Below, one piece after another: positions 12,192 to 22,726 of a stretch of DNA of 64,000 nt. A program made the position numbers and the translations under genes. The stretch spans positions 22,160,433 through 22,224,432 of the forward strand of contig CM060847.1 of assembly GCA_030737835.1 (NCBI GenBank), given 5' to 3'. Below the pieces are notes generated by a model. It did not search any database, was not told the origin of the DNA, and was given only the letters and a program-made list of their open reading frames with translations. This DNA is from Acorus gramineus (Eukaryota > Streptophyta > Magnoliopsida > Acorales > Acoraceae). The number at the start of each line of letters is the position of its first letter. Within the stretch, counting starts at the first letter, position 1.

Positions 12192-12215
12192 ATTTACTAA
12201 GCAAAAAAAAAAAAC
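12192..12215 (+). mobile_element. LINE-type poly(A) tail
   Basis: TTTACTAAGC followed by twelve A residues mirrors the tail at 2282-2302. It abuts the 3' side of the minus-strand candidate exon at 12246. Only the tail can be recognised. Confidence 0.4.
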
Positions 12216-12245
12216 GACTGGAAAGCATGCATGGTTCATACATAC

Positions 12246-12957
12246 CTGTGGCGAGCTACTATTACTCAGGTTAAGTAATCCAAGATCAGTATTGGCCTGG
12301 GCAGTGGCAGCACGGGCATTGGGGGTGGTGGCATTGGCATGGGCTGTGGCAGCACTGGCATGGGTGGTGGCGGCATGGGCAGCGGTGGCACGGGCATGGG
12401 CCTCAGTGGTATTAGCAGCAGCAGACGCATGTATTTCATGACCACCATGGCTGGTAAGATCTCCATTTGTATCATGATTTTGCGCCTGCCATATGGAAAA
12501 CATAGGATATATATATTAGTACCAAAAAGAAGAATGGACTCAAAAGTGGTCTAGCCTAGCTGCTTAACAACTGAGACATATATAGCTGTTGCTTTTCTAG
12601 GGTTTCAATTCATTGCCTGCTTATTATATAGGTTTCTGGTTATGCTTATATATCTGGTATTTGTTTCTAACTATGTTTTAATTGCTAATTCCAAAAGATA
12701 ACAGAGAAATAAAAGAAGCAAGAAAAGAGATTTTGAGAACTGGCTCTCCAGTTGCTATACATCCACCACTACATTGGATACAATGGAAACGATAATAGAA
12801 GACGATTACATAAATTAAATTATTATAACCGTATCCTGATTGGAAGACGACGATTAAAGAAAAAATAAAAGAAGCAAGAGAATAATAAACAAGAGGTTCT
12901 GAGGTTGTTGGCCGTACTCACAATCATAAAAAACAAAACTTCTTTTGACATTGACAT
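12246..12957 (-). CDS. candidate secreted Ala/His/Thr-repeat peptide gene
   Basis: A minus-strand exon at 12485-12246 is bounded by ATGGCAG and CACAG/GTATGT and is exactly 80 codons long. It begins AQNHDTNGDLTSHGGHE and then carries a low-complexity block built on AHA-x-AT units, encoded by an imperfect 18-base repeat, followed by a Ser/Asn-rich end. A possible first exon, 12957-12922, starts with ATG, encodes MSMSKEVLFFMI and ends at a donor GTGAGT, which would give a hydrophobic leader. Both exon and signal-like start recall the gene at 3660-4020, but sequence similarity is weak. The family is unknown. The + strand frame over it (Gly/Met-rich) is a shadow. Confidence 0.4.
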
Positions 12958-13605
12958 GGTACATAAGACAAATTTCGAAGGATCTCAATTCATAGGGGTA
13001 TGTGTATATATATGTGCATACCCTTTAATTCTCAGTTCTTCTCAATGTTTATTTTTATTTTTTTAGGGGAGAGAAATCAGTTATTCTCTACTATGAAGGA
13101 TAAGATACTTTGCTCTTTGTAACTACCTGATCTCTCTGGAGATGTTGTCAAAATATTTTGGACTAGTTTGATAAAAGATTAAGATTTTAAAGCAAATTAT
13201 CATAATTTTAAAAGATAAAAAAATCCACTAATTTTGTCACTATTTGCATTTGTTAAAATTATGATAAAAAATAAATGTTATTTAAGCCTTTAAATGGAAA
13301 AAAAATTCTTATTTTCATTTTATAATAGAGATAAGTGTCTACAATTTATCCTGATTATTTATTATACAAAACGGGATAAGCTGTCCCTCCACTTATCATC
13401 ACAATTATTCTAATTATCCCACTATTTATCCACTTTTCAAACGAGCCTTTTAAGTTTAATTCTAATACGGGTATTTGAATTGGTGTACTTTTTCTAGTTG
13501 AAGTTATCATCAATCGATGAAAACAAGCACCCACCCTCAACCATCATACACTTCTCTGACCATATTCGAACAAGCCAAAGCTCAAATATCAACAGTTTAT
13601 GCACA

Positions 13606-13690
13606 ACTTGTTAGGCTCCAACAGTGGAGACTTTTACAGTAGCCACCCATGATAATGATAATTACTAAAAAGAGGAAAGACAAAATATCA
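13606..13690. repeat. copy 2 of the dispersed ~80-bp repeat
   Basis: Matches 2303-2378, including ACAGTAGCCACCCATGATAA. A second short similarity, TCCATTATATTAATATTCT followed by a diverged tail and TAGGACA-TATAAT, links 13882-13929 with 4100-4149. The two candidate peptide loci therefore share flanking DNA and may be old duplicates. DNA from 12958 to 13605 shows nothing else. Confidence 0.55.
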
Positions 13691-14169
13691 CACTCAAATG
13701 GGAGGGACCCGTTTCCGCCAATCCTAAACTTGGCCAAAACTTCAAATTCTCTTGGAAAGTGACCTCACTGGGATGCCATACACATGGGAGAAATTAAAGT
13801 GACCTCAAGGTGATTCTTATCTCTTATCTCCTATTTCTGTTTCCTCTCTTTGAAAACATTGTAAACAATTTGTTATTCATCCATTATATTAATATTCTAA
13901 TGGGATTTTTTGGTAGGACACTATAATGTTTTAAGAGTGTTGTTACACTCAGTTTTTTTCTCAGTCTAAACATATATCACGTTAGAAATCTAGTAAAACA
14001 TTTACCTCGTTAGATGTTGTATATACCACATCAAATATTTTCTTACACATATTAAAAACTGGTTCATTCAACCCTAAATGAAGCGATATGCACTTTTTAT
14101 CAAAGCACATCCCTCGTTAGATGACGATAAAAGTGATTTAAATTTGGTGATTAATATCTCTCTGCCCTT

Positions 14170-14363
14170 CAAATTTGGTGGTGGCTTGTCCTAGTGAAGT
14201 TTTTTCTTTCTATAAGGGGATGCAATTTGGCCTGAACCAAATTTTCCTCCCTTACTGATTGAAGTCTTACTTCCCAAGTCCTTCCACTCAACTTTTTGTA
14301 CATGCTCTCCCTTTGTAATATTTATATAGAAATGAAAGATAATCACTTATCAAAAAATAAAAT
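14170..14363 (+). mobile_element. LINE-like 3' tail
   Basis: CTCAACTTTTTGTACATGCT, then CCCTTTGTAATATTTATATAG and an A-rich end at 14352-14363 resemble the 3' untranslated tails of the LINEs in this window. No coding part is attached. The following stretch to 15224 is AT-rich and holds nothing I can name. Confidence 0.4.
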
Positions 14364-15224
14364 AATAGTGATTTAAACGGGATATAATGGGATGGGTTTT
14401 GCTCTCGAATTTCAAACCCGTGTCATATCTTCATTGGGTTGGGACAAATCAGGTTTGACATTTAAGAGACTAAACCCATTTCAATAGGATCAGATTAGGG
14501 TGGGTTTTCCATTTACCGCGTCCCATTATCATTTCTAATTTTCACCTGTCACTAATGTACATTAGTGTACATTACCCTGTACTGACAACGGAAAAAAGAA
14601 ACCTTAATGTACCACACAACAAAGTACCAATTAAGATAGGATAATTCACCTCCCACTTCAGTAAAGAATATCAAATTAAACAAAATAAACAAAGCTGAAT
14701 TCGTAGATAACAAAAAGTAAACCAAAAAACGGCTGCTTATGACCCCAACCCATACTTTAGAAAGGGTTTTTTTATTTTTAAATCATCACAAACTATATGA
14801 TTTAGTGATCGATTTCTCATTTCTTCATATTCTAGTTTTAGTCCTCAAATTTAAATGATATGTTCCTTTTTAGTCCCTCTTAGAGACTAAAAAGAAAACT
14901 AAATAATTTAGTGATAGGTCTCTCTCAATGACTAATAAGAAACATACCCTTTAAATTTAGAGGCTTAAACGATAATATGAAGAAGTGAGTGATCACTAAA
15001 TCATATACTTTACGAGGACTAAAAATAAAAAATCTTTTTTTATAAAAGAAACACCTTCTATGACATGGTGAGGAAAGTTGTAGTTCAGCATATTCAATGT
15101 CGACAAAACATTTTTTTATTGTGAGGAAAGGGAAAAAAAAACACCAGCATAAGCCAGTGTACCAGGGGGGAAGCCACGTTCTTGAGGAGCTAATAGAAAT
15201 TGTTTTCAAGGAATTGGCTGTCAG

Positions 15225-18200
15225 CATAGTAACAAAGTTCGTGTACGGCAAATGTTCGGCTAGTGTTCCGTTCGGTACGGTGCGTGTACATTCGTGAATC
15301 ATACGGGATAGATACGGAAAATGTACGGGGACATATAAATATGATATAAACCATGAGTAAACATAAAATATCAAACTATATTTTGTTATTCTAATAGAAT
15401 GTCGAACCACAGATAAAATTTATTATCCAATGTATTGAACCACTAGTGTTCAAAACTTTTATTTTAATAAAAAAGATTAGCATAAAATTAAAACATAAAT
15501 AAACATAATTATGATGTTATACATCATCTAATTGTTTATTTCTTCTTCTCCCTGCTCTTCAATGATTAAATTATCTTCTTCAGTATTTGGAAAAGCATTA
15601 ATGTGATCCAAATATATAGGCTTCAAAGTATCAGTTTGCAGAGTATGAGTCTTTTTCAAGTGAAGATTCATTCGCACAAACACGAGATCATTGAGTGTTT
15701 TTGGCTCCAGTCGATTTCTTTTCTTTGTATGAGCTGCTTCAAATGCACTCCAATTTCTTTCACAAGCTGATGCGCTGCATGGCTGACTTAATAACCTTAA
15801 TGCAATTCTTCGAATTTCTGGAAATTTATCAACTACGATCACAGATTTCCACCATTGACCTTTTCACATAATATAAAATAGTGAATTAATAGATGTCTTA
15901 TGTAATATGAAAAAAAAAAATAACAAGAAATAATGAGTTTTGAAATAAACCATACTTGGATGTCTAGAATGAATAGCAAGTTTCCCAAACGACGAGAATA
16001 TGTTGGATTCAAATGCAATGTAATCCATCATTTGAATGCTAAAGGCCTCTTTTTCAGCTTCAGTGGTGAGCATCTGTTGAAGAACTTTTGCAATCCCCTT
16101 ACTAGTTTCTTCATCATGCTTTACAATTTTATCATAATACAAATGAGGATTGAGTAGGGCTGCAATCGCATGGATAGGATGATGTAGGTTATCTGCCCAT
16201 CGTTTATCAATTATGTTCCAATAAGGTTCATATTTGACAGATACTCCATCATAATATTTAGATATTGCTTCCTTTGCTCGATCCATGGCTTCATACACAT
16301 AACCGAGTGTCGCCCCTTCACTATCAACCATTCTTAATACTTTCACAAGCGGCGCAATAACAGCTATAATTTCTCTTCCATCTTCCCAGAAAAGAGTATC
16401 CTGTATGATATAACTAACTTCTTTTCCATCCACAGTTTTAGTCTGTGATAATGCACGCCACTCATTCGATGCAACCATAAATCGCAATGACTGCTCCAAG
16501 TTAATTATTGATTCCAACATCAAAAAATTTGTCGCAAACCGGGTGCTTGCTGGCCTCTTCAATTCCTTCCCCTTTGTGAAGCTTCGCATGCAATCTAAAA
16601 CATGGGTAGATTTATAGATGAAATTTTTGATATCTCGTGCCTTATGTATTGTATCTCTGACCTTTAATATTTCCCTGTCAATGTCTTCAAGAATCAAATC
16701 CAAACAATGTGCAGCGCAATTAGTTTTAAAAGCATGTGGCATTTGAGCTTCCAAGATATATCCAGCAGCGTTGTAATTTGAAGCATTATCTGTTACAACT
16801 TGCACTACATTTTCTCTTCCCACATGCTCATCAATACCGCGTAAAATGAAATCAGCAAGGTATTTTGCATCTTTCACTTTTCCTTCAGTTGTCTCCGAGC
16901 ATAGAAAAACAGTGCCTTTAATTGAAGAAGCTAATAAATTAATATGATTTCTATTTCTCTGGTCTTTCCAACCATCAGACATAATCGTACATCCAGTTTC
17001 CACCCAAGAGCTTTTTATCACATTTACATATTCTGTAGCTTCTTCTTTCAAATCACACAACAACTTGGTCCTAATAGTTTCACTGCTAGGTGGCTTATAA
17101 CCAGGACCATGATTTGCTACTGCACCAATAGCATTAATAAACTCGGACGACCTTGCAACATTGAACGCAATATTATTAGCAATAAAAAATCTTCCAATTG
17201 CCAAATCAGCTGCTTCTTTTTCTTTCTTTCGAATAAGGGTACTGACAGTACTTTGGTATACTCCTCTTATTTGACGATCGTGCTCCTCCACTGATAAATC
17301 AATCAGGTTTGTCGTCTGAGAACCTGATCCACTTGAAGAAGAAATATTTTCACTTCCACACTTTTTTCCTTTCTTTCCTGCTTCTTCAATTAAGCCTCTG
17401 GCAATAGTTTGTACAGAATCCGGGACAGCATTACATACTTTAATATCTTTGCCAACTTTTTCCTCCTAAATGAAATTTCATTCGTGCTATAGAACATGAA
17501 AACTCTTCTTTACCACATTTGCATTTAATTTTATTTCCTGTTCCAACTCGTTCACAATGCTCCCAGATCTTGCCTTTATATCTAGGCATTTTTAATTCTG
17601 CAGAATATAAAAGATAGTAATGAAAATAAAAAATTTAATTCTAAAAATAAGTTAACTATAATATAATTATTTTTTTAAAACAAAAAATGAAACCTTCTAG
17701 AAGGAAGATACATGAGTGTGGAAGACACATAAGTGTTGTTAAAAAATATATTATATTATAAACCATTAGTAAACATAAAAAAAAAACTTTCAATTTTTAA
17801 TAAAAAACTAAAAAAAAAAAAGTACATAAAGATGAGATTGTTAGACATGTCACATGTGTACCGAGTACCGACTTTTTTAAAAGATTTTCAAAAATAAATA
17901 TAAAAAACCTTTATCAAGTCACATCACATTCAATAAAAATAAATAAATAACAAGTGAGTAACTTTAACCAGTACTCGTCGTCTCCATGGAACAAAATCGC
18001 TCATCACCATCACTCATCAGTATCAGAGACTCAAACAGGGTAAAAACTCAAACAGAGAAGTAAATAAACGAACCAGGAGTGCCAGGAACAGAAGGCTGAT
18101 TTGTGATTTGTGAAGAGTGAAGACTGAAGACAGCGTCGCCTGCGTCGGACGGCGGTGATTTGGGGCAGGGCAGGGGATCAGCAGATAAGGGAGGATGCCG

Positions 18201-18449
18201 GACTCCGGAGGTGAATCAGTCGTCATAGTAGGTCAGTGAAGGCCTTGAAAGTTCTGTGAATGTTTTTTTTTTTTTAACTGAGAAGAAGATGCGATCCGAA
18301 AGATCCGTTCTGTACGGATTTGGTACGGATTTTCCGAATATTCGAAAGATCCGGCGAATTAACGTATGTTCGGCCGTTCCATTCGGGGCACCCCAAATCG
18401 GCGAATTTCACTGAATATTCGGTGAAGTTTGCCGAACTTTGTTACTATG
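15225..18449 (-). mobile_element. hAT transposon, complete, 3.2 kb
   Basis: The termini are CATAGTAACAAAGTTCG on the left and its inverted partner CGAACTTTGTTACTATG on the right, a 17-bp inverted repeat without mismatch. An 8-bp direct repeat GCTGTCAG flanks the unit (15217-15224 and 18450-18457), the hAT target duplication length. Subterminal regions contain repeated GTACGG/TTCGGC-like motifs on both sides. The interior holds one minus-strand transposase gene (15528-17590). Intact ends and a perfect target duplication argue for a fairly young insertion. Confidence 0.92.
15528..17590 (-). pseudogene. hAT transposase gene (BED, DUF659, dimerisation), frameshifted
   Basis: ATG at 17590 opens a BED-type zinc finger (W-x2-C, then CKCG and a final H) of about 38 residues. 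One extra base in the run after HLGG (about 17465) breaks the frame, which resumes with VGKDIKVCNAVPDSV. The long exon (to 15956) carries a DUF659-type core with SDGWKDQRN, VVTDNASN and the conserved CAAHCLDLILEDI. A 96-base intron (15955-15860, GTATGG...AAAAG) joins in frame to the C-terminal hAT dimerisation domain (CSASACERNWSAFEAAHTKK), ending at 15528. Ser/Gly-rich linker residues precede the core. With one frameshift the protein is probably not made full length, but damage is slight. The enzyme would cut and rejoin hAT ends in the nucleus. Confidence 0.88.
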
Positions 18450-19825
18450 GCTGTCAGGTGCTATCTGTGCCAGTGAGAAGAATAGCGGTTCAACAGTAAC
18501 GTGATCTGATGCTGAATAGTTCAAAAGTTAGTCATTCTAAAAAGCACATTACAGTTCCACCAATTTTATTTCAATATTGGTAAGAGATCTGTTAGTTTAC
18601 ATTGTTCTGCTTTTGAGCAATTTGCATTTAATTTCATCTGGTTGTCTTCGAACCATCATCCAACCAATGTGGCCCTTGCCGCTGCACAGCTTAATGTTGG
18701 ATTAGAACATCCAGTGGCTAAAGTTTTAGAGCTTGGACCATCACTACAACAATTGAGACTTTTTCCGGGGATCATTTCCTTGCAAAAAGTTAACTTTTCG
18801 TTGAAAAATAATTTTAGCGACGAAATCTTTCCTTGGTAATTTCGTCGCAGCAGTAAGAGTGTCGTTGATTGTTTTTACCAACAAAACCCTCAGTTTCCTT
18901 GGTAAACAAGTCTCAACGTAAGTATTTCCTTGGTAAAGAGACCTTTACCGACAAAATGTTCCATTGCTCCGGAAGAACTTTTTGTTGTCAAAATAGTAAT
19001 TTCGTTGGTAATAATCAAGAATTACCGATGAAATTGTTTCCTAAGTAAAAGTACATATTTACCGAGGAACATTTCCTTGGTAAAAGCACAAGAACAAAAG
19101 TTTGTGAATATTATTACCTAGGAAAAATTTTCCCAGGGGAATTTTTTTTTAATATGATTAAACAAAAAATTCTCAAAAATTTTCTTGAAACTTTTTTTTC
19201 TGTATTATAATCAAACAGTATATAGATTCTTAAAAAAATATATGTACACTACATCTATTCATTAGATTCCAAATAATATTCATATACACTACGTTCAAGA
19301 GAAAATACCTATGTTGGGATTCTGGATAAAGACAGAAAATTATAAACTAAGATACAACAATAATAATAATCAAATGTTAGAATAAATCCTATCAAAGTAT
19401 TGCTGCTACCGTCTAGCTAAGACAACTTGCCCTGATTGATCGCAAAGACATCGATGTCTTGCTGCTGTTTTATTTATTTATATATTTATTTTTGAAAGAA
19501 TGTCTTGCTGCTGTTGTGTTCAAAAGAATTAGATGAGCATGCAACAAACTCCCTTCCTTCCACCATTTGCATTTGTATTGCATATAAATGGCAAAAATAT
19601 TGACTCAGTAACTTGAAAATAATAGAATCCCAGAAACTGTATTAAAAGTGCACACATGCACTTTTCAATAAAAATCAATATACTTTGGATGAGGGAAGCA
19701 GAGCCCTTTTCACTCACCCTCAAACCTGTTTCAAATCTATTTGAAGAAAAGGGTCTCCAATAGAACAGTAAATGGGATGATTTCCAACATTATCACCTGC
19801 ATTGCAAAAGTTTACAACAGCTTAC

Positions 19826-20254
19826 ATTAGAAAACCGAAGCTTATTCAAAATAAGCATAGCATGTGCATCACTTTCCACATCTTCAGCAACAATTTGTAA
19901 AGGCCTTTGCGTCTGAGCAGAAAAATCAAATCATGTAAAATAAAATAATTATCTTTCAACATGAAGTAGACTTCTATCACTTACATTTAGGGCCAACAAT
20001 AAAACTTTAACCAGAGCATTCATGTTTAATATTTCTTCTCATGTAGCAAAATGAGGGTGTGCTCAAGTTCCTGCAACCCATGGTATTTAGCACACAAAAA
20101 TCATTTGATCTAGGGAGTATCTCATACTTTTCAAGATATAAAAGCGTACACATTTTTTATTTTTCTGATTAGTGATGAAATAAGGAGATACGTATCCTCT
20201 TTCAAGCTTCATTTCCTCCACAACTTCCAACTCATTGTGTAATGTTTTCCCATC
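19826..20254 (-). pseudogene. captured chaperonin-60 (CPN60) gene fragment
   Basis: Three minus-strand exons follow each other with proper splice borders. Exon a (20254-20150, 35 codons) begins [20 protein letters not shown] and includes [11 protein letters not shown]. Exon b (20070-19985) reads LEHTLILLHEKK, then a one-base deletion, then MNALVKVL. Exon c (19912-19826, 29 codons) includes RPLQIVAEDVESDAHAMLIL. This is the apical-domain region of group I chaperonins (GroEL/CPN60), closest to the plant organellar type. The rest of the gene is missing on both sides and introns are retained, so a DNA segment was captured, not an mRNA copy. The frameshift in exon b makes it non-functional as a chaperonin. 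Confidence 0.85.
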
Positions 20255-20329
20255 CTGCAAATGAAAAATTAAAACCCATCAGGACACTTTGGTTGCTATG
20301 AAAAAAATACAACACATTCTGAATGTAGG

Positions 20330-21176
20330 GAAACAACATAGACACCAAAAAAGCATATATTCTTCTCATGAACGCCTCTATTCTTCTCGTCCTGACTACA
20401 GTCGTCTTCTAGTTTTCAGTTGTACGTGTTATGTTCTTCTTTCTCCTCATGCTCGCGACAAGCTCTCTGCTCGGTCGGTTTAATGTGTTTTCTTAGGAAT
20501 AAGTTTCAAGCATAAGGGGTATCGTTGTTATAATCATGCGGGTCATTGTTTTTTGTTCGCTCGTCATGTTTCCTTTGTTTAGGATGTTCCCTATTTTTCG
20601 TCTACAACATCCCCTGAGCGCACTTCTCCTACGTCTCCTTCTGTTCGGCCACATCATGTTATTGAGTCTCTTCCTCTTCCTGGATCATCTTCTGTGTCTT
20701 TACCCTATCCTAGTCCTCCCCTTGTTGTGTCTTCTTCGATCGAGTGTGACTCTTCGTCCTCATCTCCCTATCCTACTGCAGATACTTCTTCTGGTGCTCC
20801 GCCTTCCGCACTTGACGCCCCTCTCCCGGCTGTGAATCCAAGTTGCATCGCTCACTATCCTCAGCGCGAGCATCGTCCGCCTACCCGTTTCAGTTTTGAT
20901 AGTAGACCTCGTGATCAATTTGGTTTTGCCAAAACGAACACTTATTCTCCACAACTTCAGGCATTTCTTGCAGCTATTCATACACATCGGGAGCCTCGGC
21001 CCTATCAAGAAGCAGTTCAACACCCTGAGTGGAGAGAGCAGGGGTGTTAGATTACACATGTATTGTATTATTATTATGTTGCATGTGTATTAGGTCTTGT
21101 ACTATCATATAAAGAGCTTAGTCCCTCTCTTAATGAATTAGGTCTCATTATTATTTGTTTTCTTGTGATTCTAACA
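20330..21176 (+). mobile_element. truncated Ty1/copia element with 132-bp 3' LTR
   Basis: The plus strand encodes the C-terminal integrase region (PDYSRLLVFSCTCYVLLSPH, then RDKLSARSVNCVFLG), a Ser/Pro-rich linker, and the start of reverse transcriptase (REPRPYQEAVQHPEW), with stops and frame changes. It is followed by a purine tract (GGAGAGAGCAGGGG) and a short LTR, 21045-21176, beginning TGTTAGATTACACATG and ending GATTCTAACA. Most of RT and all of RNase H are deleted, and no 5' LTR is found. It sits inside the CACTA element. Confidence 0.75.
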
Positions 21177-21335
21177 AGAAAAAGTACAACACATCCACAT
21201 ATGTTCATATATGTATATATCCATATATGTATATATCAATTTTATGTGTGTAAATAGGATGATGCACCGGTCACTAAAAGTTAAGTCTGGTAGTCAATTT
21301 GCCAACATGAACTCATCCCATGATTCATAAAGCTA

Positions 21336-21920
21336 ACCTCTCCTCCTCTGCCGCAACCTCCGACGTTCAACCCGCCCTCCCCTTACGTCGACTGGATGTT
21401 CCTCCCAGACGACATAGTGTTCTAGTTTTTCTCCCTCCTGAGCTACCTCGACCACGCGAGCCTCGCCACCACCTACCTTAAAACATGCTCCCTCGACCTC
21501 CTCCCCACCGCCTCGCCACCAAATCCGCTGCCTCCTTCTCTGCCCGCTTCGTCCACCTCCACCGCCTTCGCCTCCGCGGCCACGCCTCCCTTTCACTCCG
21601 CATGGCGGACCTCCATGAGATCTCCGCCGATTAGAGAGCTTCAGAGCTACACATTGCAAATGTGGGAGATCCTCGTTTGTCTCTTCGAGCAAATCTTCTC
21701 ACCGACTCTGACTTTAATGGTATGCCTCTACAGATCCTCTGCCATAGGTGACCGTCGAATCGGTCTCATTTGTCAATTCGACGGCCAAGAAGACGAGGTT
21801 AGATGCACTTTCAATCAAATCGTCTTCAGGAAGGACAACATTCATCGGAGGCAATGGCGGTGGCGGAGGGAACCTCCACCGGACGGTCACGCCTACTTCG
21901 AATCGGAAGTAGGGTTTCTA
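21336..21920 (+). pseudogene. GC-rich gene fragment inside the CACTA element
   Basis: This stretch is far more GC-rich than its surroundings and has codon-like periodicity. In plus frames it gives pieces such as LLSYLDHASLATTYLKTC and a Ser/Pro/Ala-rich run, with stops between. The first piece loosely resembles an F-box-type helix pair, but this is weak. The most likely reading is another captured host gene fragment, now decayed. The minus frame at 21333-21692 is an Arg/Gly-rich shadow. Confidence 0.35.
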
Positions 21921-22051
21921 ATTTTTATTTTGGACAATTAGCATAAATGGCACCGTTTAAATGAAAAGTAGCAAAAATGGTACTGGTAGGGGAATATTTG
22001 CAAAAATAGCACTGATCAGCGCTGACCATTTTTTTATATTATTTTTACACT

Positions 22052-22260
22052 GGAGGCGCCGTATATATATGACACCTCCAGTGTTTTTCCATTACATAGG
22101 GAGGCGCCGTATATATATGGCACCTCCAGTGTTTTTTCATTACATAGGGAGGCGCCATATATATGGCGCCTCCTTTCAAAAATCAAAGTCGCACCTATAC
22201 AAAGGAGGCGTCGTATATATATGGTACCTCCAGAAGGCGCCATATCTATACAACGCCTCC
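22052..22260. repeat. five palindromic GGAGGCGCC-(AT)n repeats, left MULE arm
   Basis: Units of 26-28 bases start at 22052, 22100, 22148, 22204 and 22233. Each reads GGAGGCG(C/T)C, an alternating TA core, then its complement ending CCTCC. The unit at 22148-22173 is a perfect palindrome. Spacers between units are 20-50 bases and partly similar (CAGTGTTTTTCCATTACATA). Such ends could bind transposase or form hairpins. Confidence 0.8.
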
Positions 22261-22726
22261 TTTGTAATAACTCTACCCGGACCATTTCTCTCATCTACCA
22301 GAAAAATACCATATTTCTCTCATCTACCCAAAAATCACCCCCCCCCCTTCTCACTCTCTCTCCCTCTCACCTATTTCCCCACAAAAATCAAACCCTCCCC
22401 CAACTCATCCATTAACAAACATCTCTCAAGCACATTTAACCTAAAAAGGTAATCAACCCCTCTCCATTCCGCCCCCCCCCCCCACCCGTTTTTTTTTTTT
22501 TGTAACATTTGATTAATGTGAATTTTTAATGTTGAATTTTTTTTGTTGTTTGAAAAAAATGTTCAATGTTGTTTTGTTTTCTTAACATTTTAATTGATGT
22601 GAATTTTGACCTAATATTGAAATTTTTTTGTTGAAATAAATGTTGAATATTGTGTGTGAAAAATGTGTTGTATATTATTAAATCACAATATGTTTTGGAT
22701 TATTGAATGTCATAGGATTTTCTTAG
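22261..22726 (+). promoter_or_regulatory. MULE leader region upstream of the transposase
   Basis: The stretch holds C-runs (near 22338 and 22472), a pyrimidine-rich CTCACTCTCTCTCCCTCTCAC segment at about 22350 and AT-rich sequence before the first ATG at 22727. Pyrimidine-rich leaders of this kind are common downstream of plant transcription starts. No TATA box is convincing. Confidence 0.3.

Noticed and set aside
14925..15410. 161-codon minus frame as a membrane protein gene
   Set aside because: It spans the hAT left boundary (15225) and the target duplication, so it is a chance frame across an insertion junction.
20536..21059. Leucine-rich plus frame and Arg-rich minus frame as possible genes
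   Set aside because: They are other frames of the copia integrase/RT scrap, which is recognisable in the remaining plus frames.
22034..22294. Minus frame with repeated YIYGAS-type units as a repeat protein
   Set aside because: It is a translation of the palindromic MULE repeats. The same text appears on the right arm at 36191-36445.
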